This document shows positions 15,283 to 26,266 of a stretch of DNA of 64,000 nucleotides, piece by piece; within the stretch, counting starts at the first letter, position 1; every line of letters begins with the position of its first letter. The translations under genes and the position numbers were made by a program. A model generated the notes under the pieces. It saw nothing but the letters and a program-made list of their open reading frames with translations. It did no database searches and was not told the DNA's origin. The stretch comes from Virgisporangium aliadipatigenens (lineage in GTDB: Bacteria; Actinomycetota; Actinomycetes; Mycobacteriales; Micromonosporaceae): positions 1 to 64,000 of the forward strand of contig NZ_BOPF01000043.1 in NCBI RefSeq assembly GCF_016863615.1, given 5' to 3'.

Positions 15283-17658
15283 TCAGGGTCGCGGACCGAC
15301 CGGCACGCCCGGGAAGGTGGGCAGCGGATCGCCGATTCCGGGCTGTCCACCGTTTCCACCGCCGGAGGAACCGCCACCGTTCGAGCCGCCGCCGTTGTTT
15401 CCGCCGTTGCCGCTGTTTCCGTTGCCACCGTTGTTGTTTCCGCCGTTGTTGTTTCCGCCGGAACCGTTGTTTCCCGCGCTGCTACTGGGAACGGCGCTCG
15501 GCGGGACGGCGTTCGACGGCGTGGGAGCGGGGCTCGACGGAGCCGGCGCCGACGGGCTCGGGTCGCCCACGACGACACCCGTGGGTTTGTTCGGCTTGTC
15601 GCCACCACCGATCGCGTTGGCCGCGAAGATGCCCCCGAGAACGAGCACCAGCACGGCCGCCAGCGCACCGGTGCCGACGAGAATCCGCTGCCGCCGCTTG
15701 TTTTCCGGCCGCGTACCGGTCGGCGGCGCGCCGCCGTCCGGGCCGGGGCCGTAGTGGCCGTCGCTCCCCACGAACGACGTCGCACCGTCCGGCGCACCCG
15801 ACGCCATCGCCGCCACGACCGGCTCGGCACCGTCTGTCGGACGCGCCCACGGCGACCCGGGACCACCGCCCGGCACTCCGGAAACCGGCGCCGCGTAAGC
15901 CCCCGCGGAGACGCCACCGCCCGAAACCGCCTGCGACGCACCGAACCCGGCACCCCCACCGGAAACGGGAGCACCCCCGGAGACCGGCGCACCGCCGGAA
16001 ACCGGTGGCGCGTAAGGCACCGCGGACATCGGCGCGCCACCGGAGACCGGAGCGTGCGGCGGCCCGAAGACCGGCGCACCGCCGACACCCGCACCCGCCG
16101 CGGAACCCTGCGAAGGCACCGAACCCGCCGCACCGGAAACCGGCGCACCCGACACCGGCGCACCCGAAGCCTGTCCCGGCCACACCGGCCCGGCCGGCGA
16201 CACTGGATCCACCCCACCGGAAGCCACACCGCCGCCGGCGTGTCCCGCGCCGTGGGAAGCCGCACCGGCCCCACCGTCACCGGCAGCACCGCCGCCCCCG
16301 GAAGCCGCACCTACAGCGCGGGCACCGGCAGCACCCAAAGCCGCGCCGCCGGCAACGCCGGAGACACCGTTGCCCGCGCCGGACCCGCCGGAAGCCGCAC
16401 CGACTGCGCCCGCGCCGACGCCGGCAGCCGCAGCGACACCGCCGGCACCGACAGCGGCGCCGGAACCCGCCACGCCCGAGGGCACACGCTGCCCCGGCAC
16501 GGCGACATCGCTGTCCCCGGCGGAAGCCGCCCCCAAGGCGCCCCGGGCCGCCGCGGCACCCCCGGAAACACCCCCGAGCGCCGCGGACGCCGCCGGAACG
16601 GCACCGGCCGGGGTGGCACCCACCACCACGGGCGGAGCGGAGGCCGGAGCCGGCGACACCGGCGCGGCCTGCGTGCCCGGCGTGATCCGGGTCGTGTCGG
16701 CCACCGGCACGGCGACCATGCGCGCGACCGTCGGTGTGTCCGACGTGGACAGCGGCACCCATTCGACCTTGCGAACGGGCACCGGCACGGGAGCCGTCAC
16801 CTCGGCCGAACGCGGCCAGAACGTCACGGCGTCGATCGGCACGGCGTCGCCCGCCGGGAACCCGGCGAGTGCCGGCACCGCGTCGCGCAGCCGCGCGGCG
16901 AGCATGGCCGGACCGGGCCGCAGCCGCGGGTCGAGTTGCACGCAGGAGTCGATGATCGTCCAGAGCCGGTCCGGCACACCCGGCGGCGGCACGATCACGC
17001 ACGCGGCGTGCCGCGCGAGAACCTCGCTGGGCGTTCCGCCGCGGTACGGGCTGCGGCCGGCGATCAACTCGTAGAGGACGAGGCCCAGGGCGTACACGTC
17101 GGCGGGGGGCTCCGGAACGGCGCCGGCCACCACCTCGGGGGCCACGTACTCCGGCGTCGCCAGGATGGCCCCGGGCGCCTCGTCCCGCCGGCGCGCCACA
17201 CCGAAGTCGGCCAGCCGCACGATCCCGCCGTCGGCGGGCAGCAGCAGGTTGCCGGGCTTGACGTCGCCGTGGGTGATGCCCTTGCCGTGAATGTATTCGA
17301 GCGAGCCGGCCACCTCGGCGCCGATGCTCGCGGCCTGCGCCGGCGACAACGGCCCCCCAGACCGCAGCCGCCGGCGAAGGTCTGTTCCACCGACCAGGTC
17401 CAGCACCAGCGCCGTGGCCTCGGGGCTGGTTATCAGGTTGCGGACCCGGACGATGGCGGGGTGATCCAGACCGGCCAGGATCTCGGCCTCCGCGAGGAAG
17501 CCGGTGACCAGTTCGGAGACTGCCGCGGCCTCGGGCCTGAGCAGCTTGACGGCGACCGCTTCACCCGTGCTGGTGTCGATCGCGTGCCACACGACCCCGA
17601 TCGCTCCTCTGGCGATCTCGGCCGTCAGCCGGTAGCGGCCGTCCAGCAGGGTGTTCAT
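15283..17658 (-). CDS. Membrane-anchored Ser/Thr protein kinase (PknB-like)
   Basis: 791 residues from the ATG at 17658, which has a GGAGG site; an upstream GTG adds 10 residues. The kinase domain (~8-265) has Lys38 (AVKLL), HGDVKPGN (130-137, Gly in place of the usual Arg of HRD), DFG (151-153) and APEVV. In the glycine loop two of the usual glycines are Ala (IARGAIGVV). A ~390-residue Ala/Gly/Pro/Val-rich linker precedes one membrane helix (~659-684) and a Pro/Ser then Asn/Gly-rich external tail (~729-775). There are no PASTA repeats, so the external ligand is not obvious. It is probably active. Confidence 0.9.
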   Translation of the reverse strand: MNTLLDGRYRLTAEIARGAIGVVWHAIDTSTGEAVAVKLLRPEAAAVSELVTGFLAEAEILAGLDHPAIVRVRNLITSPEATALVLDLVGGTDLRRRLRSGGPLSPAQAASIGAEVAGSLEYIHGKGITHGDVKPGNLLLPADGGIVRLADFGVARRRDEAPGAILATPEYVAPEVVAGAVPEPPADVYALGLVLYELIAGRSPYRGGTPSEVLARHAACVIVPPPGVPDRLWTIIDSCVQLDPRLRPGPAMLAARLRDAVPALAGFPAGDAVPIDAVTFWPRSAEVTAPVPVPVRKVEWVPLSTSDTPTVARMVAVPVADTTRITPGTQAAPVSPAPASAPPVVVGATPAGAVPAASAALGGVSGGAAAARGALGAASAGDSDVAVPGQRVPSGVAGSGAAVGAGGVAAAAGVGAGAVGAASGGSGAGNGVSGVAGGAALGAAGARAVGAASGGGGAAGDGGAGAASHGAGHAGGGVASGGVDPVSPAGPVWPGQASGAPVSGAPVSGAAGSVPSQGSAAGAGVGGAPVFGPPHAPVSGGAPMSAVPYAPPVSGGAPVSGGAPVSGGGAGFGASQAVSGGGVSAGAYAAPVSGVPGGGPGSPWARPTDGAEPVVAAMASGAPDGATSFVGSDGHYGPGPDGGAPPTGTRPENKRRQRILVGTGALAAVLVLVLGGIFAANAIGGGDKPNKPTGVVVGDPSPSAPAPSSPAPTPSNAVPPSAVPSSSAGNNGSGGNNNGGNNNGGNGNSGNGGNNGGGSNGGGSSGGGNGGQPGIGDPLPTFPGVPVGPRP

Positions 17659-17780
17659 GTCAACGCCTCCCCCAACCATCGATCGCAAACGCTACAAAGC
17701 GCGGGCGCCATGTCGTCGGAGTATGGGCGGCAGGTGGCACGAATTGGGGACAGCCTTGCGCAGGTGCGCCCGGACGTGCT

Positions 17781-18605
17781 TCAGATGCGGGTCCGGAGCT
17801 GCCACAACTCCGGGTAGAACTGCAGGTCGGCGCGGGAACGCAGGTAAGAGGTGCCGCTGCTGCCGCCGGTGCCCGGCTTGGTGCCGATCTGACGTTCGAC
17901 CATCAGGACGTGACGGCCGCGCCAGAGCGCCCACGCCTGGTCGTGCTCGAGGAGCGCCTCGGCGAGGTCCCACAGCGCGCTGTACCGCTCGCGGTCGGCG
18001 CTGATCAGCTTGTAGGCGGAGAAGCGCTCCTCGGCGGTGCACACCTCGAAGCCGGCCTTGTCGAGCAACGATACGAAGCCGTCCCAGAGGGTCGGCTCGG
18101 CTAAGCGGCGGCGTAACCGGGCCTCCTCCTGCGGGATGCCGCGAAAGCGCCGGGTGTAGTCGGGATCCTTGAGCCCGGAGATGAACTCGATCTCGCGGAA
18201 CTGGCTGGACTGGAAGCCGGACGCGGCCCCCAGGTCGCCGCGGAACTCGGCGAAGTCCTGCGGTGCCATCGTGTCGATCACGTCGACCTGCTGGACCAGC
18301 GTGCGTTCGATGACGTGGCAGCGCTGGAGCCGGACCCGTGGCACGTACGTCTCACCGGCGAGCATGCGATCACGCGCGTCGACGAGCTCCGAGAGCATCA
18401 CCTTGAACCAGAGCTCGTAGACCTGGTGGATGGTGATGAAGAGCAACTCGTCGTGGGCCACCGGGTCCGACTCGGGGACCTGGAGCGCCAGGAGGTCGGC
18501 CAGCCGGAGGTAGGAGCCGTACGTCAGCCCACCACCACCGCGTGGACGCACGGCAGAACCCGTGACGGCGGGTTCGGCGACGTCGATGATGTGATCGCGG
18601 CTCAC
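17781..18605 (-). CDS. kynA: Tryptophan 2,3-dioxygenase
   Basis: 274 residues. Family motifs are plain: LTYGSYLRLADLLALQ, HDELLFITIHQVYELWFK (with the substrate-binding region), ASGFQSSQFREIEF and the C-terminal GTGGSSGTSYLR. This heme enzyme opens the indole ring of L-Trp to N-formylkynurenine, the first step of the kynurenine pathway. No other kynurenine genes are in the window. It is transcribed divergently from the helicase-associated gene with ~40 bp between starts. Confidence 0.97.
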   Translation of the reverse strand: MSRDHIIDVAEPAVTGSAVRPRGGGGLTYGSYLRLADLLALQVPESDPVAHDELLFITIHQVYELWFKVMLSELVDARDRMLAGETYVPRVRLQRCHVIERTLVQQVDVIDTMAPQDFAEFRGDLGAASGFQSSQFREIEFISGLKDPDYTRRFRGIPQEEARLRRRLAEPTLWDGFVSLLDKAGFEVCTAEERFSAYKLISADRERYSALWDLAEALLEHDQAWALWRGRHVLMVERQIGTKPGTGGSSGTSYLRSRADLQFYPELWQLRTRI

Positions 18606-18632
18606 GAGCGGTCACGGTACGCCCTGTGGGCG

Positions 18633-18638
18633 TAGATT
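18633..18638 (+). promoter_or_regulatory. -10 element for a leaderless helicase-associated gene
   Basis: TAGATT ends 8 bases before the GTG at 18647. This spacing puts the transcription start at the start codon, and no ribosome site is present. A clear -35 was not found. Confidence 0.35.
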
Positions 18639-18646
18639 CGTGTACC

Positions 18647-20946
18647 GTGTCCGCCCTCTCCATGTCCCGGTGGCTCGCCAGCCTCGAAGCGGACGCGTTG
18701 TCCGACATCCTGGTGCGGCGCCCCGAGAGTACCGCTCCCCCCAGCCCGAAAACCGTTGGTGACCTGGCCGGACGGCTATCTCAGCAACACCATGTGGCCC
18801 ATGTCGTCACGACACTTTGCGCACCCGCTGTACAACTCCTCGAAGCGGCGCAAGTCCTCCTAGTAGGTAATGCTCACAGTGTGCCACGTCTGGATCTGTC
18901 CCAAATTCTGGGACAAATCCCAGACAGCGGCGAATTCTGTGCGGCATTGGAGGTCCTGTACCAACGCGCGCTCGCGTGGCCGGACGGACAATCCGTGGTC
19001 CTCGCGGGACCGCTGCGTCACTGGTTCGCGTTCCCGCTGGGGTTCGGGCGGCCGGCCGCGACACTGCTCTCCGCCCGCCCGGTGGACGAGTTGCGGCGCA
19101 TCGCCACCAACATCGGATGCCCGCTCGCCGGTCGACCGAAGCCCGAACTGCTCGCCGCCCTCTCCGCGCACCTCGGCACGCCGGAGGTCATCGCAGGCAT
19201 CATGGTCGATGTCCCGGAGGAGCTGCGGCCCACTCTGGAGCGCCTCGCGACCGTCCATCCGGTTACGGAGGGTGAGCAAGGCTACCTTCCCCCGGAACTA
19301 CGCTGGGCGATAGAACACGGCATTCTCGTCAGCGACGGCTGGGCCCGCGCCGAAATGCCCCGCGAAGTGGCGTTCGCGCTGCGCGGGGAGGAGTGGCGGG
19401 CGCCGTTCGAGCCGCATCCGCCGCTGCCGCCGCTGGGCGTGCCGGCCCCGGAGACCGTGGCGCGGGAGGCCGCCGCCGCGGCCGCGGCCGCACTCGACGG
19501 GGTGGCCGCCGTGGTCGAGGCGACGCCGGTCGCACTTCTGAAGGCCGGCGGGGTCGGTGCGCGCGAGGTGGGGCGGCTGGCGCGGGTCGCCGGTTCGCCG
19601 GCCGCGGCGGGTCTTTTCCTCGAACTGGCCGGCGGCGCGGGCCTGCTCGCCGAGGACGACTCCGAGCTGGTGCCGACCCCGGAGTACGACGCGTGGGCCG
19701 CCGAGGAGCCCGCCGAGCGGCTGGCGACGTTGCTGCACGCGTGGCTGGAGCTGGCCGGGGCGCCCGGCGCCGGGGGCACGCCGCTGCGCGCCGGCTACCA
19801 GGAGCCGCTGCCGCTGCGCACGACCCTGCTCGACGTGCTCGCCGACCTCGCCGGCGCCCTGCCCCGCGACGGCGAACTGGTGCCGCGGTTGCTGCACTGG
19901 CACGCCCCTCTCGCCGTTCCCCCAGAGGATCTGGAGCGGCTCGCGGCGGGACTGTGGACGGAGGCCGCGCTGCTCGGCGTCGTGGCTCACGGGGTGTTGA
20001 CCCCGCTCGGGCGCGCGCTGCGCGACGGCGGCGACGTGGCGGCGGTGGCCGGTGATCTCGTGGTCGCACCGCAGCGCGGCGCGACGTTCCAGGCGGACCT
20101 CACGGCCGTGGTCGGTGGTTCTCCCGCGGTCGAACTGCGTGAGCTGCTCGACGGGTGCGCCGTCCGGGAGGCGCGCGGCACGGCGTCGGTGTGGCGGTTC
20201 ACGCCGGATTCGGTGCGCCGCAGCCTCGACTCCGGAACGGCCGCGCCCGAACTGCTCGATCGGCTGCGCGCCGTCGGCTCCGTCCCGCAGGCCCTGGAGT
20301 ACCTGGTCAACGACGTCGCCCGGCGGCACGGCCGGATGCGGGTGCGCGCCGTCGGGTGCGTCCTGCGCGGCGCCGACCCGCAGCTGCTCGCGGAGGTGGC
20401 CGCCGACCGCCGCCTGGCCGGCCTCGGCCTGACCGTGCTGGCGCCCACCGTCCTCGCGAGCACCCGGCCGCCGGCCGACACCCTGGCCGCCCTGCGCGCC
20501 GCCGGATACGCCCCCGCCGCCGAGGACGCCGACGGCCGGCCGCTGATCGAACTGCCACCGCAGCGCCGCGCCGAACCGGCGTTCACGTACCGGCGGATCC
20601 GTCGCCGGCCCGTGCCGATGCGCTCCGACGAGGCCATGGCCGCGGCGGAACGCATCCTCGCGACGACGCCGCAGGCGGAGGAGCCCACGCCGCAGGCGCA
20701 CCCCGAACGGGTGACGATCGCCCGCGCCGCCCCGCAACTGGCGCCGTACGACGCCGACCTCCTGACCGACGCGCTGACGAAGGGCGAGCCGGTCCACATC
20801 GTCTACATCAACGCCGACGGCCGGAGGTCCGAACGCGTGGTGGAGCCCATGGAGATCGAGGACGGGTACCTGCTCCGCGCGTGGTGCCAGCTGAGGGACG
20901 ACGAACGCGTCTTCTCCCTGAACCGCATCCGCGCGGTGTCCACCCC

Positions 20947-20950
<4 letters not shown>
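18647..20950 (+). CDS. Helicase-associated (XPB/Ssl2-like C-terminal) domain protein with WYL-like end
   Basis: 767 residues from the GTG at 18647 (other in-frame starts: GTG 18626, ATG 18662). The N-terminus MSRWLASLEADALSDILVRR and the internal helical and winged-helix-like repeats match the actinobacterial 'helicase C-terminal/helicase-associated' family related to XPB. No Walker A, DEAD/DEAH box or other motor motif is visible. The last ~60 residues (VHIVYINADGRRSERVVEP ... AWCQLRDDERVFSLNRI) look like a WYL ligand-sensing domain. A role in DNA repair or regulation is possible but unproven. It ends convergently with pruA, overlapping by 4 bp. Confidence 0.82.
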
Positions 20951-22575
<1,625 letters not shown>

Positions 22576-22599
22576 TGTGTGCTCCCGTCGACTGCATTG

Positions 22600-22621
22600 G
22601 CGAGGATTGCTCAATCCTCGC
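22600..22621. promoter_or_regulatory. Inverted repeat operator candidate upstream of pruA
   Basis: Perfect 9-base arms (GCGAGGATT and AATCCTCGC) flank a 4-base spacer in the 117-bp divergent region between pruA and the membrane-protein gene. It lies 25 bp upstream of the pruA start, well placed for a dimeric regulator. The regulator is not identified. Confidence 0.5.
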
Positions 22622-22692
22622 ATGGTCCGGAAGCGCCCGGAGCAAGCCCGCGTACCCTGTGACGGCGGCGCACCGTGAGGAGAGCACCCGAG

Positions 22693-24108
22693 ATGAGCAA
22701 GGCGAAGAGCCGTCGCGGACCGGCGGGGCGCACCGTTGTCCCCGGACCCGTGGCGGCCGACCCGCAGACCGAGACGGCGGCGGAGCGGGGATCGGTGACT
22801 CCGCCGAGGGCGCGCGCCGCCGAGACCGCCGAGCCGTCTTCCGCCGGGACGACAGCATCCGGGGGAACGACCGACGCGCCCGGAAGCACCGCCGACGGGC
22901 CGGCGCCCGGGGTGGCCGACGAGGCGCCGGCGTCCGGCGGGAGTGCCGGCCGGAAGGCCACGCCACCCGCGAAGAAGGCACCCGCCGGGAAGGCCGCCGC
23001 CCGCAAGCGCACACCGGCCGCGGGCAGCACGCCCGCCGCCGAAGGCACGCCGGCCAGGACCGCGCGCGCCACCAAGGCCGCGGGCACGCCCGCCGAAGGC
23101 ACGCCGGCCAAGAACGCGCGCGCCACGAAGGCCGCGGGCAGGACGGGCGCCGCCAAGACTGCAGCCGCCGGCCGCAAGACCGACGCGGGCAAGACCGGCC
23201 CCGGCAAGGCGGCCGCCGCGCGCGAACGTTCCGCCGCGGAGCCGGTCGACGAGACACCGGGCCGGGACCGGCGCGGGCCCACCGTTCTCGCCGGGATCTC
23301 CGTGCTCTGGCTGGCGGCCACCCTCTGGTTCACCCACCACACGGTCGCCAGTTCGCTGACGCCCGAACTCGGGCTGGCCAACGTGGCGCTGTCGTTCCCG
23401 CTGGTGATCTCCACCTGCCTGCTCGCCGGCGCGGCGGTGGCGCTCGCCGTCACGACCTCGGGCCGGCCGCGCGGCTGGCGGGCGCGTTCGCTGATCGGCG
23501 CCGGTGTCGGGCTGGTCATCGGTGGCGTCGCCGCCGGGTTGGTGCTGCTCGGCTACGGGCGTGCGGAGGCGCTCGTCGCCCTCGCGGCGGCCATCGCGAT
23601 CGCGGCCGCGGTGGGTGGCGCCCTGTCCGGCCTGCCGGCGCCGGCGGTGCTCGCGGCGGGGCTGGCCGGAACGCTGGGCTGGTTCGCGGTGACGCTGCTG
23701 GAAGGGCTGTTCGCCGGCAAGCTCCAGGAGGTCTTCGCGGCGGGGCCCTCGCCGGCGGCGCAGTTCGCGGCGGCGGGGCGCATCACGTTCGCGGTGGCGC
23801 TGGCGGGCGGCGCGCTCGCCGGGCTGACGGCGTACGCCTACCTGCGGCGGCGGGGCGGCGGCGGCGAGAAGTGGCCGGCGTACCTGGCCGCGGGGGCCAC
23901 GCCGGGGCTGCTGCTGCTCGCGTCGGACGTGGCCAGCCGGATCGGCGGCGGTTCGCTGCTGCGCCTGGCCGGCGCCCAGGGAACGGCGGACGAGATCGCG
24001 CTCGAGTACGTCGGCTCCGCCCGACTGAGCACGGCGCTCGTGGTGCTCTTCGCCGGCACGATCGCCGCGATCCTCGCGGTCGGCCGCACCCTGCCCCCGA
24101 AGCGCTGA
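22693..24108 (+). CDS. Polytopic membrane protein with histone H1-like N-terminal tail
   Basis: 471 residues; the start at 22693 follows a GAGGAGA site. Residues ~87-178 are a Lys/Ala/Pro/Thr/Arg-rich segment like a histone H1 tail, including two near-identical ~18-residue repeats (113-131 and 132-149, each ending ARATKAAG). Residues ~196-471 contain about eight membrane helices with Ala/Gly/Leu-rich sequence and a Trp/His start (LWLAATLWFTHHTV). No transporter family is recognised. The tail would be cytosolic and could contact DNA or acidic partners. Confidence 0.8.
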   Translation: MSKAKSRRGPAGRTVVPGPVAADPQTETAAERGSVTPPRARAAETAEPSSAGTTASGGTTDAPGSTADGPAPGVADEAPASGGSAGRKATPPAKKAPAGKAAARKRTPAAGSTPAAEGTPARTARATKAAGTPAEGTPAKNARATKAAGRTGAAKTAAAGRKTDAGKTGPGKAAAARERSAAEPVDETPGRDRRGPTVLAGISVLWLAATLWFTHHTVASSLTPELGLANVALSFPLVISTCLLAGAAVALAVTTSGRPRGWRARSLIGAGVGLVIGGVAAGLVLLGYGRAEALVALAAAIAIAAAVGGALSGLPAPAVLAAGLAGTLGWFAVTLLEGLFAGKLQEVFAAGPSPAAQFAAAGRITFAVALAGGALAGLTAYAYLRRRGGGGEKWPAYLAAGATPGLLLLASDVASRIGGGSLLRLAGAQGTADEIALEYVGSARLSTALVVLFAGTIAAILAVGRTLPPKR

Positions 24109-24232
24109 GCCCCGCCAGGGACCGCACGCGGACCCGGCAGCGGAGCGGCCGGTCACGCGCAGCGGATCGGCCCGGAGCGGTGCGCGCGGGAGCGGGCGGT
24201 CGCGCGCCCGACGGACGCGCGACATACCGCCC

Positions 24233-24736
24233 TTAAATCAGTTGGTCCAGCTCGGTGGGGTCGTACCAGAGGAGGTCGTGGTCCTCTGCCCCGTCGACGG
24301 TGAACTGGGCGTCCGGGTCCCCGGCCTCCGCCTCCGCGACCACCGCCGCCGCGGCTCCCACGTCGGACTCGGCCTCCTCGGCGTCGACATGGATCGCGGC
24401 GACCACGCCCAGCGCGACGGCGTCGGCCACCACCACGAGGCTCGACCCCAGCTCGCGCGGCCCCGGCCGCACCGCCGAAGGCGGCAGGTCCACCGACACC
24501 ACCACGCGACGCCGCGGCGCTTCGGCGTCGGCCCGCAGCAGCCGCAGCGCCCCCTGCGCCGCCCGGGTGAACGCGACGTACTCCAGCTCCTCCTCGTCGC
24601 CCTCGGCGTACCACTCGCGCAGGTCCGGGGTGACGGCGTGCGCCTCACCCGGGGGCGACAGTTCGCCCTTGTCGCGCAGGCCCGCCAGGGCGGGAAGGGT
24701 CGCGGGCAGGTACACCCGGACGGGCTCGTCGGCCAC
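24233..24736 (-). CDS. DUF6912 family protein
   Basis: 167 residues, cytosolic, acidic. [20 protein letters not shown], then the middle segment around 40-53 ([18 protein letters not shown]) and the C-terminal [10 protein letters not shown] match, from memory, a small actinobacteria-specific family annotated DUF6912. No catalytic motif is evident and the function is unknown. It stands alone between a convergent membrane-protein gene and the rhodanese gene. Confidence 0.82.
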   Translation of the reverse strand: MADEPVRVYLPATLPALAGLRDKGELSPPGEAHAVTPDLREWYAEGDEEELEYVAFTRAAQGALRLLRADAEAPRRRVVVSVDLPPSAVRPGPRELGSSLVVVADAVALGVVAAIHVDAEEAESDVGAAAAVVAEAEAGDPDAQFTVDGAEDHDLLWYDPTELDQLI

Positions 24737-24794
24737 CGTGGCTCCCGTCGGTCACGTCGTCACTGATCCGAACAGGATAGGAGGCCGCCGGCGC

Positions 24795-25226
24795 TCAGCA
24801 TCCGCAGGACACCGCCGTGGGCGCCGTCAGCGGGTCGACGGGGTCGGCGGTGATCCCGGCCGGGGTGCGGACCGGGTAGCCCTCGCGCCGCCAGTACTCG
24901 ATGCCGCCGAGCATCTCCTTGACCCGGTAGCCGAGCGTGGCGAGGGCGAGGGCCGCGCGGGTGGCGCCGTTGCAGCCGGGCCCCCAGCAGTGCGTCACGA
25001 CGGGGACGCCGGGGTCGAGTTCGCGGGGTGCGCGTGCCGCGATCTCCGCCGTGGGCAGGTGGAACGCGCCGGGGATGTGCGCCTCGTCCCACGCCGCGCG
25101 GCTGCGCGAGTCGAGGAGCACGAAGCCGCCACCGGCCATTGCCGCCGAGACGTCGGAGGCATCGGTGTAGAGGGCGAGCGAGGCCGCGTAGTGGTGCGCC
25201 GCGACCGCCGGTTCAGCAAATTCCAT
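24795..25226 (-). CDS. Rhodanese-like sulfurtransferase
   Basis: 143 residues from the ATG at 25226; the frame continues upstream only as a shadow of the divergent gene. FVLLDSRSRAAWDEAHIPGA and the active-site loop THCWGPGCNGAT identify a single rhodanese domain with a catalytic Cys, and LGYRVKEMLGGIEYWRREGY is typical of the C-terminal half. The C-terminus carries an extra SCGC. It is divergent from an Lrp-type regulator, a pairing that is common in actinobacteria and suggests control by it. Confidence 0.92.
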   Translation of the reverse strand: MEFAEPAVAAHHYAASLALYTDASDVSAAMAGGGFVLLDSRSRAAWDEAHIPGAFHLPTAEIAARAPRELDPGVPVVTHCWGPGCNGATRAALALATLGYRVKEMLGGIEYWRREGYPVRTPAGITADPVDPLTAPTAVSCGC

Positions 25227-25319
25227 GGGAACGACCGTAGGCCTTTGTTTTGGCCGACAGCAGACGCAATCGTCGGCACATTCTTCGGATTGCCGGGACA
25301 TCAACGGTATTCTGCCGGG

Positions 25320-25805
25320 ATGGCCGCTGATTCCCTGGACGACGTCGACTGGCGGATCATCGCCGCCCTGCAGGACGACGCCCGGGTGAGCTTCGCCGAC
25401 CTGGCCCGCACCGTGAACATGTCCGCCAGCGCCGTCACCGAGCGCCTCCGCCGCCTGGAGGAACGCGGCATCGTGACCGGCTACCGCGCGGAGATCTCGC
25501 TGGAGGCCGTCGGCCTGGGCATCCTCGCGCTGGTGCGGCTGCGCTACCCGTCGGGCCGCTACGACCCGGTGCACACGCTCATCGCCCGAACGCCCGAGAT
25601 CCTCGAGGCGCATCACGTGACCGGCGAGGACTGCTTCGTGCTCAAGGTGGCGGCCCGTTCGATGCGACACCTGGAGGAGGTCAGCGGGCGGATCGCCGGC
25701 CTCGGTGCGGTCACCACCAACGTGGTCTACTCCAGCCCGCTCCCCCGCCGCCCGGTCGAACGCGCCGCCGCGGATCCCCGTCACAGGCGTTCGGTGGCAA
25801 ACTGA
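25320..25805 (+). CDS. Lrp/AsnC-family transcriptional regulator
   Basis: 161 residues from the ATG at 25320. The N-terminal HTH reads DDVDWRIIAALQDDARVSF and MSASAVTERLRRLEERGIVT; the C-terminal RAM/ligand domain includes GYRAEISLEAVGLGILALV and GEDCFVLKVAARS. Such proteins form octamers that respond to amino acids. The 93-bp gap to the divergent rhodanese gene is the probable shared operator region. Confidence 0.94.
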   Translation: MAADSLDDVDWRIIAALQDDARVSFADLARTVNMSASAVTERLRRLEERGIVTGYRAEISLEAVGLGILALVRLRYPSGRYDPVHTLIARTPEILEAHHVTGEDCFVLKVAARSMRHLEEVSGRIAGLGAVTTNVVYSSPLPRRPVERAAADPRHRRSVAN

Positions 25806-25840
25806 GGCAACCGGTCGATGCGAACGAGAGGAGGCGGTAC

Positions 25841-26077
25841 GTGGAGCCACGGTTCCTGACCATGTCCGACGTCGCCGACCTGCTCAGCACCTCGCAGTCG
25901 CAGGTGTACCACATGGTGCGCAGCGGCGACCTGCCGGCGATCAAGATCGGCGGCCGCGGCCAGTGGCGCATCGAACGCGCCAAGCTCGAGGAGTACATCG
26001 AGCGCAAGTACGCGGAGACGGCCGAGTGGGTCAAGGACAACCCGCTCGTGGCCGGCCGCGAGGAGTTCGAGGACTGA
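25841..26077 (+). CDS. Small excisionase-type helix-turn-helix DNA-binding protein
   Basis: 78 residues; GTG start with GAGGAGG site. A single MerR/excisionase-like winged HTH: FLTMSDVADLLSTSQSQVYH, SGDLPAIKIGGRGQWRIERA, then a helix LEEYIERKYAETAEW. BldC and phage Xis proteins have similar size and fold, but I cannot assign orthology. A phased GCAAACG repeat array begins 90 bp downstream, in front of the next gene, and could be its target. Confidence 0.9.
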   Translation: MEPRFLTMSDVADLLSTSQSQVYHMVRSGDLPAIKIGGRGQWRIERAKLEEYIERKYAETAEWVKDNPLVAGREEFED

Positions 26078-26166
26078 GGCCCGGAGCGGCTCTCCCGCCC
26101 GGATGACACGCGTCCCGCTCTCGGATGCTTCACGGCTTATGTGAGGCATGCCGCTTCTCCTGCTCT

Positions 26167-26253
26167 AAGCAAACGAAAGCAAACGCAAGGTTCTTGAGGA
26201 TCATTATCGATTCCCTTCACACTTTGTCGGAGGCAAACGTAGGCAAACGCAAG
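26167..26253 (+). promoter_or_regulatory. Phased GCAAACG repeat array upstream of Rv3235-like gene
   Basis: GCAAACG occurs at 26169, 26179, 26233 and 26243: two pairs, each exactly 10 bp apart, 64 bp between pairs. The second copy of each pair extends to GCAAACGCAAG. One-turn spacing puts adjacent copies on the same DNA face, as for head-to-tail binding proteins. The second pair ends 13 bp before the ATG of the next gene. Confidence 0.55.
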
Positions 26254-26266
26254 ATCGGAGCGGGCG

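Noticed and set aside
14671-17817. 1048-codon plus-strand ORF
   Set aside because: It lies antisense to padR and the Ser/Thr kinase, has Arg/His/Pro-rich composition and no domain; a GC-driven shadow.
22576-24225. Upstream extension of the pruA frame
   Set aside because: Antisense to the H1-tailed membrane protein gene; the pruA family start and ribosome site at 22575 are clear.
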